Shown piece after piece: positions 9,301 through 19,198 of a stretch of DNA of 64,000 nucleotides. The position numbers and the translations under genes were made by a program. The first letter of the stretch is position 1; each line of letters starts with the position of its first letter. The notes below the pieces were generated by a model that was not told where the DNA came from, ran no database searches, and was given only the letters and a program-made list of their open reading frames with translations. Origin of the DNA: JAFEDN01 sp963795715 (GTDB lineage: Bacteria; Pseudomonadota; Gammaproteobacteria; Coxiellales; Coxiellaceae); contig CAWCIY010000002.1 in the NCBI GenBank assembly GCA_963795715.1, positions 1,426,001 through 1,490,000 on the forward strand, read 5' to 3'.

Positions 9301-11972
9301 GTTATATTTTGCTGATAAAATTGATTGATCGATTCACCAGGAAAACTCACCAAATTAAACTGGCCATGACCAATATCTGTTATATTAAACAACAAAATAC
9401 TATCTTTTCCTGTAGGATGAGTTGCGCTTAAGATAGTGCTGTTGAGAATAATAATTTCGCTCTGATCAATCCGCATAGAGTTGTTTAACAAAATGGGAAT
9501 AGTGTCAAAATCAATTTGTGCGGCTTGCGACAACGAACTAGTCCGGCCATCAGTCACAGTGACATTATAACTCGGTGCAATAATCGAATTATCATGATTA
9601 AACTGAATTAAATGATCCGTAATATTTCTCTGATAAAAGCTGGTTAATGGGTCTAAGGGAGAATTCATCCAACTAAATTGACCGTGTTGAACAATGCTAA
9701 TATCAAATCGTAGTTCACTGTCATTTTCTCTAAGAGGATGTGTGGCGTTTAATATTTCTTGAGTAATCAGCAGACTTTGGCCTTGATTAATGACCATACG
9801 ATTACTGATCAATATTGGTATAGTGTCAAAATCAACCTGCACAGACTGAGGTAAAGTGATTACCTTCCCATTACTGACTGCGACTTGATAAGATGGCGCC
9901 ACGATAGAGTTATCGTGAATAAATAGCACATTTTGATTGCTGATATCTTGCTGTTTAAAAGTAAAAACAGCTTGTTCAGGCTCAGTGGTTAATTCGAATC
10001 TACCGTATTGTAAATTACTGATGAGAAAATCCAGACTGCTATCTACTTGACCAGCATCCGTAGCTTGAAGATTCTTATCAGTCAAGATAACCGTCTGTCC
10101 TTGATTAATCGTCAGTTGATTGTTGATGAGTACAACTAAATTGAAAGAAATATTAGCGGGAATCGGGCCAGTCCATGCAATTCCTGAACTACGTATAGTG
10201 ATATTATAAGTGGGTCCTTCAGAACCTCCATCATGAACAAATTGAATAGTCTGCTCGATAATGGCTTGTTGGGTAAAATTGCTCACGCCGGTACCCGAAG
10301 AATTTACGTATTCAAATCGTCCATGAGTGACTTCTGAAGGGATAAACAATAAGGTGTGATTATCGTGATTACGATCGTAGGCGGCTAAGTTAGCTGAAGT
10401 TAATCGCAACACTGCTCCGGTGTAGACGTTCAGTGTATTATTAACCAACACCGGCGGCGCATCACCAAACACTACATAGCTACGACCTGTGAAGTTTACA
10501 GGAGCAACCGCCCCTATTAATAGATCATCCACTCCATCTCCATTAATATCTCCCGCCGTACTCACCGAATGGCCAATCTGGTCATACGCTCTTTCGCCAT
10601 CTAACTTAAAGCCATTGGCACCAATGAGATTTGACAAAGCTATTACTCCATTACCATTTATCTCCAGGCCACCAAACACCACATAACTACGCCCTTTAGT
10701 ACCACTCGCCATGGAAGCTCCTATCGTCAGATCTCCATAACCATCACCATTGATATCTCCAGCGCCACTGACGGAACAAGCACTCCACTCCTGATTATTT
10801 TCTCCATCGAGTTTAAAGCCGTTGACACCAGTGAGATCTGACAAAGCTATCATTCCATCACTACCCACTTCCGGACCACCAAATACCACATAGCTGCGCC
10901 CTTTATACTTCCCACTAGGATAACCAGGAGCTCCAATCAGCAGATCCGTGTAACCATCACCATTGACATCTCCTGCGCCACTGACTGAATAACCACTATT
11001 ATCACCATTATTTTCCCCCTCCAGTTTAAAGCCATTGGTGCCATTTAAACTGGATAATAAAATATCCACACTGCTGCCTGGGCCACCAAACACCACATAA
11101 CTGCGACCTTTAGCATTAAAGTTAGGATAAGTTACCGCCCCAATCAGCAAGTCGGCATAGCCATCGCCATTAACATCTCCGGCTGTACTGACTGACCAGC
11201 CGCTATCATCACCATTATTTTCTCCATCCAATTTAAAACCATTAGCACCTGTGAGGTTTGACAAGGCTATCGTTCCATTACTACCTCCAACTCCCGGGCC
11301 GCCAAACACCACATAGCTTCGACCTTTAGCATTTTTGTTGGGATAACCAAAAGCTCCGATCAGCAAATCCGCTATCCCATCACCATTGATATCACCCGCA
11401 GCGCTCACAGAATAGCCACTTTTATCATTATCATTTTCACCATCCAATTTAAAACCGTTTACACCTGTGAGGTTTGACAAAGCTATCATCCCATGACTAC
11501 CAACTTCCGGGCCGCCAAATACTACATAACTCCGGCCTTTACAATTACTGGGATAACCACTGAGATAGCACGGAGCCCCAATTAATAGATCCGCATGACC
11601 ATCACCATTAATGTCCCCCGCAGTACTGACAGAAATACCACTTTCATCATTATTATTTTCACCATCCAATTTAAAACCGTTGGCGCCAGTGAGGTTTGAC
11701 AAGGCTATCGTTCCACTACTACCCACTCCCGGACCGCCAAACACCACATAGCTCCGACCTTTGCAATTACAACTGGTACCACCATAAGGATTACCGCTGG
11801 GATAATAAGGAGCCCCAATCACCAAATCAGCATAACCATCACCATTGACATCTCCGGCAGCGCTTAAGGAATAGCTACTAAAATCATTATTATTTTCGCC
11901 ATCAATCTTAAAACCATTTTGGCCGTTCAAATCACTTAAATTAAAAATTGCCGGAAATTGTCCATTTTTCAT
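6312..11972 (-). CDS. Giant FG-GAP propeller / CSPG-repeat membrane protein (1886 residues)
   Basis: A full-length, intact single-propeller member and a good reference for the family. It starts MKNGQFPAIF after GGGAG. Residues about 1-505 hold seven FG-GAP blades, each with a GD(I/V)NGDG calcium loop; blade 1 has a Cys-containing insertion (GGTSCNCKG). About 505-1670 hold eleven CSPG/Cadherin_3-like repeats, each starting like ILLNNSLIINQG and containing a QQN(I/V)TD..(I/V)QF(V/T)HDNS signature. The membrane helix is at about 1687-1712 (IGAVASGVVGLLFFAL), followed by basic KYKH and a cytoplasmic domain (about 1722-1850: PIAREIFSRIKITG, NNRCCSMRT, AEATP) and the tail SQFTTPLLS. No signal peptide is present. 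Likely role (inference): cell-surface adhesion or sensing. It is transcribed after the 2361-residue giant, with a 79-base gap. Confidence 0.92.
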   Translation of the reverse strand: MKNGQFPAIFNLSDLNGQNGFKIDGENNNDFSSYSLSAAGDVNGDGYADLVIGAPYYPSGNPYGGTSCNCKGRSYVVFGGPGVGSSGTIALSNLTGANGFKLDGENNNDESGISVSTAGDINGDGHADLLIGAPCYLSGYPSNCKGRSYVVFGGPEVGSHGMIALSNLTGVNGFKLDGENDNDKSGYSVSAAGDINGDGIADLLIGAFGYPNKNAKGRSYVVFGGPGVGGSNGTIALSNLTGANGFKLDGENNGDDSGWSVSTAGDVNGDGYADLLIGAVTYPNFNAKGRSYVVFGGPGSSVDILLSSLNGTNGFKLEGENNGDNSGYSVSGAGDVNGDGYTDLLIGAPGYPSGKYKGRSYVVFGGPEVGSDGMIALSDLTGVNGFKLDGENNQEWSACSVSGAGDINGDGYGDLTIGASMASGTKGRSYVVFGGLEINGNGVIALSNLIGANGFKLDGERAYDQIGHSVSTAGDINGDGVDDLLIGAVAPVNFTGRSYVVFGDAPPVLVNNTLNVYTGAVLRLTSANLAAYDRNHDNHTLLFIPSEVTHGRFEYVNSSGTGVSNFTQQAIIEQTIQFVHDGGSEGPTYNITIRSSGIAWTGPIPANISFNLVVLINNQLTINQGQTVILTDKNLQATDAGQVDSSLDFLISNLQYGRFELTTEPEQAVFTFKQQDISNQNVLFIHDNSIVAPSYQVAVSNGKVITLPQSVQVDFDTIPILISNRMVINQGQSLLITQEILNATHPLRENDSELRFDISIVQHGQFSWMNSPLDPLTSFYQRNITDHLIQFNHDNSIIAPSYNVTVTDGRTSSLSQAAQIDFDTIPILLNNSMRIDQSEIIILNSTILSATHPTGKDSILLFNITDIGHGQFNLVSFPGESINQFYQQNITDSQVQFVQDNSVNAPAYSVSVTDGRTHSLPQAAQIDFDTIPVLINNQLRVNQGETVTILSDGLSATHPGHDDDSYLQFILINVAHGLFHWQNFPDEALTQCYQQNITDGLIQFTHDNSTQAPAYQVSVTDGRTISSVRAATIDFDASPILLNNSLIINQGDTIRITSSALSAIHPGGDDSLLQFNISAIEQGQFSWITAPNNPIFNFYQQNITDGIIQFTHDNSTQAPSYWVSVSDGRITLSPVAAKIDFDLFPILENNQLVINQGQTLKLTSSNLRATHAGSEDGNLSFIISDCQYGQFEWIKSPDTAITVFQQQNITDQLVQFVHDNSISAPTYRVAVSDGRITTTPSWSSIDFDLNPILINNQLTIGEGATVILTPKNLLATHQGVADPGLIFMISNIQSGGFLISSVDETLTGDVSFIQQQITTQQVRFYQQGSGKPGYQVSVTDGRITLPPASANVTFYAKPVLTQNQFLVSSGQSVWLTSDNLAATRAGEMAEDLQFLVSSVNHGRFEKRNNSGVEILLFSQQDVLQQNIQFVADKSGQLPDCRLKVWDSSTDLASDVQQTGVILVVSNYFKINQGDKFNLTENVLNATTNRGNNGDIVFTPITGAVQHGQFELVSNPHYPLTRFQQKQINAHEVVFISDNATSAPSAYLTISDGQSGSVKGTMACQMDFDAAPLLQSAYLSTQTGRREQITDINLKATSMTASVKDLVFEISDISNGYFADKNEWQTELRQFTQQNVTDNNIIFVTDKTGLAPQFKVSVGDGRMQCWACPQPADVVFDTSTPSNSSLSDVIKNAIIGAVASGVVGLLFFALKYKHSLGLQRNARPTIDGEEQETYSDTLLLPIAREIFSRIKITGCLGYIGKRDYNEYVGAVSVIVAALETKDVIQPNSWNSLSRPKKQRIIDAIATHTKELVGNNRCCSMRTFTSFYRAEATPRMLRNQAEAIANAVQETLSNRTEAKGTGSRSSMRLTQTSNTLNSDSQFTTPLLS

Positions 11973-11997
11973 AAAAATCTCCCTTTAATCATTTAAA

Positions 11998-12026
11998 AAA
12001 TTACGCGATTAATCATCGCCCCTCAA
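11998..12026 (-). promoter_or_regulatory. Conserved FG-GAP leader with dyad, possible promoter
   Basis: The clearest copy of the leader: TTGAGG (12021-12026), exactly 17 bases, TAATTT (11998-12003), with a perfect GCGAT/ATCGC dyad (12005-12009, 12015-12019) inside the spacer. It lies 26 bases upstream of the ATG at 11972. A sigma70-like promoter with an operator between its boxes is one reading; a small leader-RNA hairpin is another. Confidence 0.45.
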
Positions 12027-12051
12027 AATCAATCAAAACATCTTTTAAAAA

Positions 12052-15000
12052 CTAACTCAGGAATGGTGTATTCATCTGAGATTGCAGACTATTGGCAGTG
12101 CGCGTCAATCGCAGATTTCGATTGCCCTGTTTCTTATTATCCTCCAACTCCAGCAGCGAGTCTTGCACGGCTTCGGCTATCGTCTCCGCTTTTTCACGAA
12201 TCATCTTCGGCGTCGCTTCCGCCCGATACATGCTGGTCAAGGTTCTCAATGAACAACAGCGGTTATTGCCCACCAATCGTTTAGTCTGCTCTGCCACCGC
12301 GTCAATGATGTTTTGTTTTTGGGGACGTGGCAAATCAGTCCACTGATTCGGTCGCAGTACACCGCGTGTTTCTAACGCGGCGACGATTCGACTCACCGCA
12401 CCCACATATTCGTTATACTGCTCTCGGCTGATATAGCCCAGGCAGCCACTGATCTTAATGCGTGAAAAAATTTCCCGTGCGATCGGCAACAATACCGCAT
12501 CTGAATAAGTATTTTCCGCCGCCCCGTCAATCGTTGGCATCACTGTACGTTGTAAATGTAATTGATGCTTGTAATTTAAGTACCACTTTAAAGCAAAAAA
12601 CAAAAAACCCACCCCGCCGCTCACTAAAGCCCCAATCAGGGAACTTTTAATCGTCGAGGATAAACTATCGTCACCGCCTCCCCCGCCGCCGGAAAACACA
12701 ATCTCCGCCGGTTGCGGGCACGGAGTGCAATGCATTCTCCCATCCGACACCGATACTTTAAATTGCGGAGACTGGCCGGATCCATCGGTCACAAAAATAA
12801 TATCGCCATTGGTGATACGCTGCTGACTAAAATTCGATAATGACTTCTGCCAATCATCATTGTCGGCAAAATAACCGTGATTGAAATCGCTGATGTCAAA
12901 CATCAAATTATTGACAAATGCGGTCTTACTGTTAGCTTTTAAATTGACATCCGTAATTTTGACACGTTCGCCGGGGCTGGTTTTCAGATAAGCATTTTGC
13001 AACACCGGCGGAACGTCAAAATCAATGCCGCAGGCCATCACCCCCTGAGCGCCATTGGTTTGACCGTCGCTCACCGTTAAATAACCACTGGGGGCGCTAT
13101 CGGTATGATCAGGAACAAATGAGATCACATTTAGAGTAATCTGTTGTTGACGGAAACTGGTGAGCGGGTAATCCGGTGAAGCGGTTAACGCAAAATAACC
13201 GTGTTGCATCGTGCCGGTGATCGGAGTAAAGATAATATCACTGGTGTTTTGTCCTACAGATCCTGTGGTATTCAGCATCATTGGCGTCACCACCAGGTTC
13301 TCGCCTTGATTAATCGGAAAATAATTATTAATGACCAACAAAGTGGTTCCCGCTTGGGTATCGCTGCTCATCCCGCCCTGATTATCCAGCACTTTCAACG
13401 CATATTCCGGCGCTGCGATGCTATTATCATGCACAAATTGAATGTTCTGCTGCAAAATATCTTCTTGATAGAACGAACTGATCGCACTGCCGGGGCTATT
13501 GCGTTGCTCAAAACGGCCATGCACCACCGCGTTGCTGACAATAAATTGGAGGTCTTCGGCTAAGCTATTGTTACGAGTAGCGGCGATATTATCGCTGGTT
13601 AACGGCATGGCTTGGCCACGACTAATTAAGAACTGGTTGCGTGTAATGACCGGTTTATAGAAAAAAGTGATTTGAACCGACTGCGCGGTAGTGGTCAGTC
13701 GCCCATCGGTCACTGCCATTTGATAGGCAGGCGCTTGTGAATTTTGCGAAAAAAACACTACTTGTCCGGTGGTGACTTGTTGTTGTGAAAAAGTGATATC
13801 GCTTCGAAAATTCTCGTGTGATTCAGGCAATAGAGCAAACGCGCCATTTTGAACATTGGTCGCGAGAAAGATCAATGCGGGATCCGCTGTGCCGTTGTGC
13901 AGCGCTAATACATTAGCACTCGTGAGCGTTACGCGTTGTCCTTCACCGACGGTTAATTGATTGTGAATCAACACGGGCAGGACATCAAAATCAATCATTG
14001 CCGCTGCCGGCAATGTGATGATACGGCCATCGCTTACCGTGACTTGATAACCGGGCGCAAGGGTAGAATTGTCGTGGCTGAATTGGATGAAGCGATCGCT
14101 GATATTTTGCTGGTAGAATTGATTAATCGATTGAGTTGAATTATTGGTCCAGGAAAATTGACCGTGTTGGATATTACTGATTATGAATTCTAAATCATTT
14201 TTTACCATGTCGCCCTGAGTAGCACGTAGATTATTGTCAGTCAGCAGCACGATTTGACCTTGATTAATCACCAATTGATTGACTTCCAAAATGGGAGACA
14301 CATCAAAATCAACGTCCGCGGGAACGGGTGGTAAAGTAATACGGACATCACTGACACTGACTAAATAACTGGGCGCTTGTGTTGAATTATCGTGACTGAA
14401 TTGAATGCGCTGATCGGTAATATTTTGTTGATAAAAACTGAAAATAGCTTGATTGGGAGCCGTCGTGAAGCTAAATTTTCCGTGCATAACAGAACTGATC
14501 TTAAATAATAACACGCGATCATCTCCACCGGGATGGGTGGCGCTTAAAAAACCCGGGTTCAAGAGCACCATTTGGCCTTGATTAATGATCAAAGAATTGC
14601 TCAATAAAATCGGTGTAGCATCGAAATCAATCAATGCCGATTGATCGGGTGTCGTTAACGTGCCGTTACTCACAGCGACTTGATAACTGGGAGCGCTGGT
14701 CGTATTGTCATGAACAAATTGCACGATACCATCAGTAATATTTTGTTGTTGAAAAATAAAAATCGGTTGATCAGGTTTAGCAGTAAACGTAAATTTCCCA
14801 TGCGTCAAGTTACTAATAATAAAATTTAAATTTTCATCCACTTTACCTAAATTACTCGCCTGCAAATTAGTAGATGTAATAATTACGGTCTGACCTTGAT
14901 TGATCATCAGTTGATTGGCTAATAAAGTAAGACCTACGGAAAAAGTAATGTCGGCAGAAATAGGACCTGTCCAAGCAATGCCTTCACTGTGCACAGTAAT

Positions 15001-18000
15001 ATTGTAACTCGGCGATTCATCACTGCCATCATGTACAAACTGAATTTGCTGATCCCAGATTTGTTGTTGGGTGAAATCGCTGATCATCACACCGGGATTA
15101 GAAATCAATTCAAATTGACCATGGATAATGCTTGTTGGAATAAATATCAGGGTAGTGTTGTCGTGATTTCGATCGTAAGCAGCAAGATCAGAATTAGTTA
15201 CAGAAATGATTTCCCCCTTAAATACATTCAAACTATTATTGACTAAAATTGGAGGAATATCGCCAAAAACAACATAGCTACGACCAACAGCATTGTTATA
15301 AGCCCACGCTCCTATTAATAGATCGGTTACTCCATCAGCATTAACGTCAGCAGCTGTACTTACTGCACTGCCACTATAATCGCCTGGCATCTCACCAATT
15401 AGTTTAAATCCGTTCAACCCATTCAAATTAGCAAGACTAAACTGACCTCCTGTGTAAACTTCAGAAGTACCGAAAACCAAATAACTGTAACCAATTTTCT
15501 GAGTATCCGTAGCAGGAGCACCAATTAAAATATCACTGTAACCATCATTATTTATATCGACCACTACACTTACAGATCTTCCAGAAAAATCGTTAATCGA
15601 TTCACCATCTAATTTAAAACCGTTAGTCCCATTTATATTGGAAAGGGAAAATGTTCCTACGCTACCTAAACCAGGAGCACCAAATAACGCATAGCTTCGT
15701 CCAACCTGGTCATTATACCAACCTGCACCAATCAACAAATCTTTATATCCATCACCATTGATATCACCATTTCCACTTAAAGAATTCCCACTCCAAAAAT
15801 TACCAGTTTCCCCATCTATTTTAAAACCAGTGACTCCATTGAAACTCGAAAGAGAAATGACTGGATTGCTAGCTACGTCTGGTCCGCCAAAAATAACGTA
15901 GCTTCGTCCCACCCCACCGTTAACACTCATAGCTGATGCCACCATATCTGTATAGCCGTCATCGTTGATATCACCTATACCACTTAATGCCGCTATCATG
16001 TCTTGTACAACTTCGCCTTCCAATATAAAACCGTTTTTACCGTCTAAGCTACCAAGAGAAATCAGTCCATTGCTACCTATTTTTTGACCCCCAAAAAGAA
16101 CATAATTACGCCCAGTACTGCCAGCATTTGGAGCTCCAATGGCTATATCCCCTATTTCATCGTTGTTAATATCTCCTACTGAAGTAACAACAAGACCGCT
16201 TAAGCCATTGCTATTTTCACCATCGAGTTTAAAGCCATTGGTTCCATTAAGGACGGATAGTTGTATCAAACCATTACTTCCTACACCAGGACCACCGAAT
16301 ACTACATAGCTACGACCATTATCGTTACTATAATGGCACGCTCCAATGAGTAGATCGGGATATCCATCGTTATTGATATCACCCGCTGAACTTAACGAAA
16401 TACCGCTGTCATCACCACTATTTTCTCCATCGAGTTTATATCCATTAGCGCCGTTGAGACTAGAAAGACTTAATATCCCATCATTACCTACCTCAGGTCC
16501 ACCAAACACCACATAACTACGACCCTTTATACCATCATAACTAGGCGACCCAATGAATAAATCAGAATATCCATCACTATTAATATCTCCAGCTGTATTT
16601 ACAGAAAAACCACTGCAATCATTACTATTTTCACCATCTAATTTAAAACCATTTTTGCCGTTTAAATCGGCTAGTTGAATTATTTCTGGAAATTGTCCTT
16701 GATTTAAACTCACTCTTGCCAAAGCAGGATATGTGGTTATTCGACCATCACTGACTGCCACTCGATAGATCGGCACACTCACTCCTGATCCTTGCTGAGA
16801 AAAGGAGACGGTTCTATTCATCACTTGTTGCTGTGAAAAACTATTCGCTTGATTATTGGCTATTGTAAAAATTCCATTTTGCACATCGGTAATGATAAAC
16901 AGTAAATTTGGATCGGCAACTCCATTGTGAGTGGCATACAAATTTCCTGTGATTAAGGTAACAGTTTGTCCCGGACGAATGGTTAAAGTATTACGAACTA
17001 ATATCGGCTCCGCATCAAAATCAATTAAAGCTGATTGTGGTGAAGTAGTGAAAGTGCCATTACTGACAGCTACTCGATAAGTCGGCGCACTCTGCGAATT
17101 ATCATGCACAAAACGCACGATACCATCCGTGATATTTTGTTGTTGAAAAGTTGTGATAGATTGGTTTGGTGTTGAGAGAAATTCAAATCGTCCATAAGTT
17201 AAATTACTGATCAAAAAAATTAAATCGCTTTCCACATTACCCAGATGAGTTGCTTTTAAATTATTGGATGTAATCACAACTGTTTCACCTTGATTGATTA
17301 CTAATTGATTATTTTCTAATTTTAAAAAACCATTAAAAGTAATGTTGGCAGAAATTGGGCCTATCCACGCAATACCAGAACTTCGCACAGTAATATTGTA
17401 ACTCGGCGGTTCATCACTGCCATCATGCACAAATTGAATTTGCTGATCCCAAATTTGTTGCTGAGTGAAATTGACAATCATCACATTTGGATTGCTGACC
17501 AATTCAAATTGGCCATGAGTAATATTGGTTGGAATAAATGCTAAAGTACTGTTATCGTGATTGCGATCATAAGCCGCGAGGTTAGAGGTGCTTAAGAGAA
17601 CCGTTTCACCACTGAATAACGGCAAACTGTTATTGATTAATGTGGGTGGTACATCGCCGAATACCACATAGCTGCGGCCTTTATAAGCACCACTGGGATA
17701 TTCATAAGCCCCAATTAGCACATCATCCACGCCATCGCCATTGATATCCCCAGCGGCGCTGACGAAACGGCCGCTATCATCCGTATTACTATTATCTGCG
17801 CCATCGAGTTTAAAGCCGTTGCTGCCATCGAGGCTGGACAGCAACAGCTCACCGCTCTGGCCCACGCCCGGGCCTCCAAACACCACATAACTGCGGCCTT
17901 TAGCACCACTACCGCTGGGATACCCATGAGCCCCAATCAACAAATCAGCATAGCCATCACCATTAATGTCTCCGGCAGCGCTGACGGACTGACCGCTAGA

Positions 18001-19137
18001 GTCACCATTATTCTCGCCATCGAGTTTAAAGCCATTGGCGCCGTTGAGACTGGACAGCAACAAGTCACCGCTCTGACCCACGCCCGGGCCTCCAAACACT
18101 GCATAACTGCGGCCTTTACAACTACCGGCAGGATACAAACGAGCCCCAATCAACAAATCATTATGCCCATCGCCATTGATATCGCCGGCGGCGCTGATGG
18201 AGTAGCCGCTGTAATCATTATTATTTTCGCCGTCGAGTTTAAAACCGTTGCTGCCGTTGAGGCTGGACAGTGGCAGTCCACCCGTCTTACCCACTCCCGG
18301 ACCACCGAACACCACATAGCTACGGCCTATACAATTACCACTGGGATACCCAACAGACCCAATCACCAGATCGGCATACCCATCGCCATTGATATCGCCG
18401 GCGGCGCTGACGGAGTAGCCGCTGTAATCATTATTATTTTCGCCATCGAGTTTAAAGCCGTTGGCGCCGTTAAGGCTGGACAGCAACAGACCACCGCTCT
18501 GGCCTACACCCGGGCCTCCAAACACCACATAACTGCGGCCAGCACCGGGATAATTATAAGCTCCAATCAACAAATCGGCATAGCCATCGCCATTGATGTC
18601 ACCGACGGCGCTGAGGGACTGACCGCTAAAGTCACCATGATTTTCACCATCGAGTTTAAAGCCATTGGCGCCGTTGAGGCTGGACAACGACAGTCCACCT
18701 GTCTTACCCACTCCCTGACCACCGAACACCACATAGCTGCGGCCTCTAGCACTATCCCACCAATTAGCCCCAATCAACACATCATTATATCCATCGCCAT
18801 TGATGTCACCGGCGGCGCTGAAAGTGCCGCTGTGATCATTATTATTTTCACCGTCGAGTTTAAAACCGTTGCTGCCGTTGAGGCTGGACAGTGGCAGTTC
18901 ACCCGTCTTACCCACTCCCTGACCACCGAACACCACATAGCTGCGACCTATAGAATTACCACTGGGATATCCAACAGCCCCGATCACCAGATCGGCATGC
19001 TCATCGCCATTGATATCCCCAGCGGCGCTGACGGAAAAACCACCGTAATCATTATTATTTTCGCCATCGAGCTTAAAACCATTTTTGCCGTTTAAATCGG
19101 CTAATTGAATTATTTCTGGAAATTGTCCATTTTTCAT
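12052..19137 (-). CDS. Giant double-propeller FG-GAP/CSPG-repeat membrane protein (2361 residues)
   Basis: Two family units fused in one chain. The ATG follows CGGAGG. Propeller 1 (about 1-505) has seven well-kept FG-GAP blades, followed by three CSPG-like repeats. At about residue 811 (near base 16705) the chain restarts with NQGQFPEIIQLADLNG, which copies a gene start without its Met. A second, more diverged seven-bladed propeller follows (to about 1294), then eight stalk repeats. The membrane helix (about 2162-2190, GALVSGGVGFLFFALKW) is preceded by a GGGGGDDS linker and followed by the cytoplasmic domain (about 2205-2330: RIKISG, NNRCCSLRT, AEATP) and the tail MNTPFLS. No signal peptide. 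Blades in propeller 1 are very alike at DNA level, which suggests recent blade amplification or conversion. The conserved TTGAGG-dyad leader is missing upstream; the gene starts 61 bases after the coiled-coil gene. Confidence 0.92.
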   Translation of the reverse strand: MKNGQFPEIIQLADLNGKNGFKLDGENNNDYGGFSVSAAGDINGDEHADLVIGAVGYPSGNSIGRSYVVFGGQGVGKTGELPLSSLNGSNGFKLDGENNNDHSGTFSAAGDINGDGYNDVLIGANWWDSARGRSYVVFGGQGVGKTGGLSLSSLNGANGFKLDGENHGDFSGQSLSAVGDINGDGYADLLIGAYNYPGAGRSYVVFGGPGVGQSGGLLLSSLNGANGFKLDGENNNDYSGYSVSAAGDINGDGYADLVIGSVGYPSGNCIGRSYVVFGGPGVGKTGGLPLSSLNGSNGFKLDGENNNDYSGYSISAAGDINGDGHNDLLIGARLYPAGSCKGRSYAVFGGPGVGQSGDLLLSSLNGANGFKLDGENNGDSSGQSVSAAGDINGDGYADLLIGAHGYPSGSGAKGRSYVVFGGPGVGQSGELLLSSLDGSNGFKLDGADNSNTDDSGRFVSAAGDINGDGVDDVLIGAYEYPSGAYKGRSYVVFGDVPPTLINNSLPLFSGETVLLSTSNLAAYDRNHDNSTLAFIPTNITHGQFELVSNPNVMIVNFTQQQIWDQQIQFVHDGSDEPPSYNITVRSSGIAWIGPISANITFNGFLKLENNQLVINQGETVVITSNNLKATHLGNVESDLIFLISNLTYGRFEFLSTPNQSITTFQQQNITDGIVRFVHDNSQSAPTYRVAVSNGTFTTSPQSALIDFDAEPILVRNTLTIRPGQTVTLITGNLYATHNGVADPNLLFIITDVQNGIFTIANNQANSFSQQQVMNRTVSFSQQGSGVSVPIYRVAVSDGRITTYPALARVSLNQGQFPEIIQLADLNGKNGFKLDGENSNDCSGFSVNTAGDINSDGYSDLFIGSPSYDGIKGRSYVVFGGPEVGNDGILSLSSLNGANGYKLDGENSGDDSGISLSSAGDINNDGYPDLLIGACHYSNDNGRSYVVFGGPGVGSNGLIQLSVLNGTNGFKLDGENSNGLSGLVVTSVGDINNDEIGDIAIGAPNAGSTGRNYVLFGGQKIGSNGLISLGSLDGKNGFILEGEVVQDMIAALSGIGDINDDGYTDMVASAMSVNGGVGRSYVIFGGPDVASNPVISLSSFNGVTGFKIDGETGNFWSGNSLSGNGDINGDGYKDLLIGAGWYNDQVGRSYALFGAPGLGSVGTFSLSNINGTNGFKLDGESINDFSGRSVSVVVDINNDGYSDILIGAPATDTQKIGYSYLVFGTSEVYTGGQFSLANLNGLNGFKLIGEMPGDYSGSAVSTAADVNADGVTDLLIGAWAYNNAVGRSYVVFGDIPPILVNNSLNVFKGEIISVTNSDLAAYDRNHDNTTLIFIPTSIIHGQFELISNPGVMISDFTQQQIWDQQIQFVHDGSDESPSYNITVHSEGIAWTGPISADITFSVGLTLLANQLMINQGQTVIITSTNLQASNLGKVDENLNFIISNLTHGKFTFTAKPDQPIFIFQQQNITDGIVQFVHDNTTSAPSYQVAVSNGTLTTPDQSALIDFDATPILLSNSLIINQGQMVLLNPGFLSATHPGGDDRVLLFKISSVMHGKFSFTTAPNQAIFSFYQQNITDQRIQFSHDNSTQAPSYLVSVSDVRITLPPVPADVDFDVSPILEVNQLVINQGQIVLLTDNNLRATQGDMVKNDLEFIISNIQHGQFSWTNNSTQSINQFYQQNISDRFIQFSHDNSTLAPGYQVTVSDGRIITLPAAAMIDFDVLPVLIHNQLTVGEGQRVTLTSANVLALHNGTADPALIFLATNVQNGAFALLPESHENFRSDITFSQQQVTTGQVVFFSQNSQAPAYQMAVTDGRLTTTAQSVQITFFYKPVITRNQFLISRGQAMPLTSDNIAATRNNSLAEDLQFIVSNAVVHGRFEQRNSPGSAISSFYQEDILQQNIQFVHDNSIAAPEYALKVLDNQGGMSSDTQAGTTLLVINNYFPINQGENLVVTPMMLNTTGSVGQNTSDIIFTPITGTMQHGYFALTASPDYPLTSFRQQQITLNVISFVPDHTDSAPSGYLTVSDGQTNGAQGVMACGIDFDVPPVLQNAYLKTSPGERVKITDVNLKANSKTAFVNNLMFDISDFNHGYFADNDDWQKSLSNFSQQRITNGDIIFVTDGSGQSPQFKVSVSDGRMHCTPCPQPAEIVFSGGGGGGDDSLSSTIKSSLIGALVSGGVGFLFFALKWYLNYKHQLHLQRTVMPTIDGAAENTYSDAVLLPIAREIFSRIKISGCLGYISREQYNEYVGAVSRIVAALETRGVLRPNQWTDLPRPQKQNIIDAVAEQTKRLVGNNRCCSLRTLTSMYRAEATPKMIREKAETIAEAVQDSLLELEDNKKQGNRNLRLTRTANSLQSQMNTPFLS

Positions 19138-19198
19138 AAAAACCTCCGTTTAATCATTTAAAACTAAATAATGGTTGAATAAGTCTCCCACCATAACG

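Noticed and set aside
17926..19095. A 389-codon open frame on the plus strand opposite the first propeller of the 2361-residue giant
   Set aside because: It is the complement of repeated FG-GAP blades. Its sequence is a low-complexity Ile/Ala/Thr repeat with the same 210-base period, and it has no ribosome binding site. Similar plus-strand frames at 36939-37298, 45358-45645 and 57616-58176 have the same origin.
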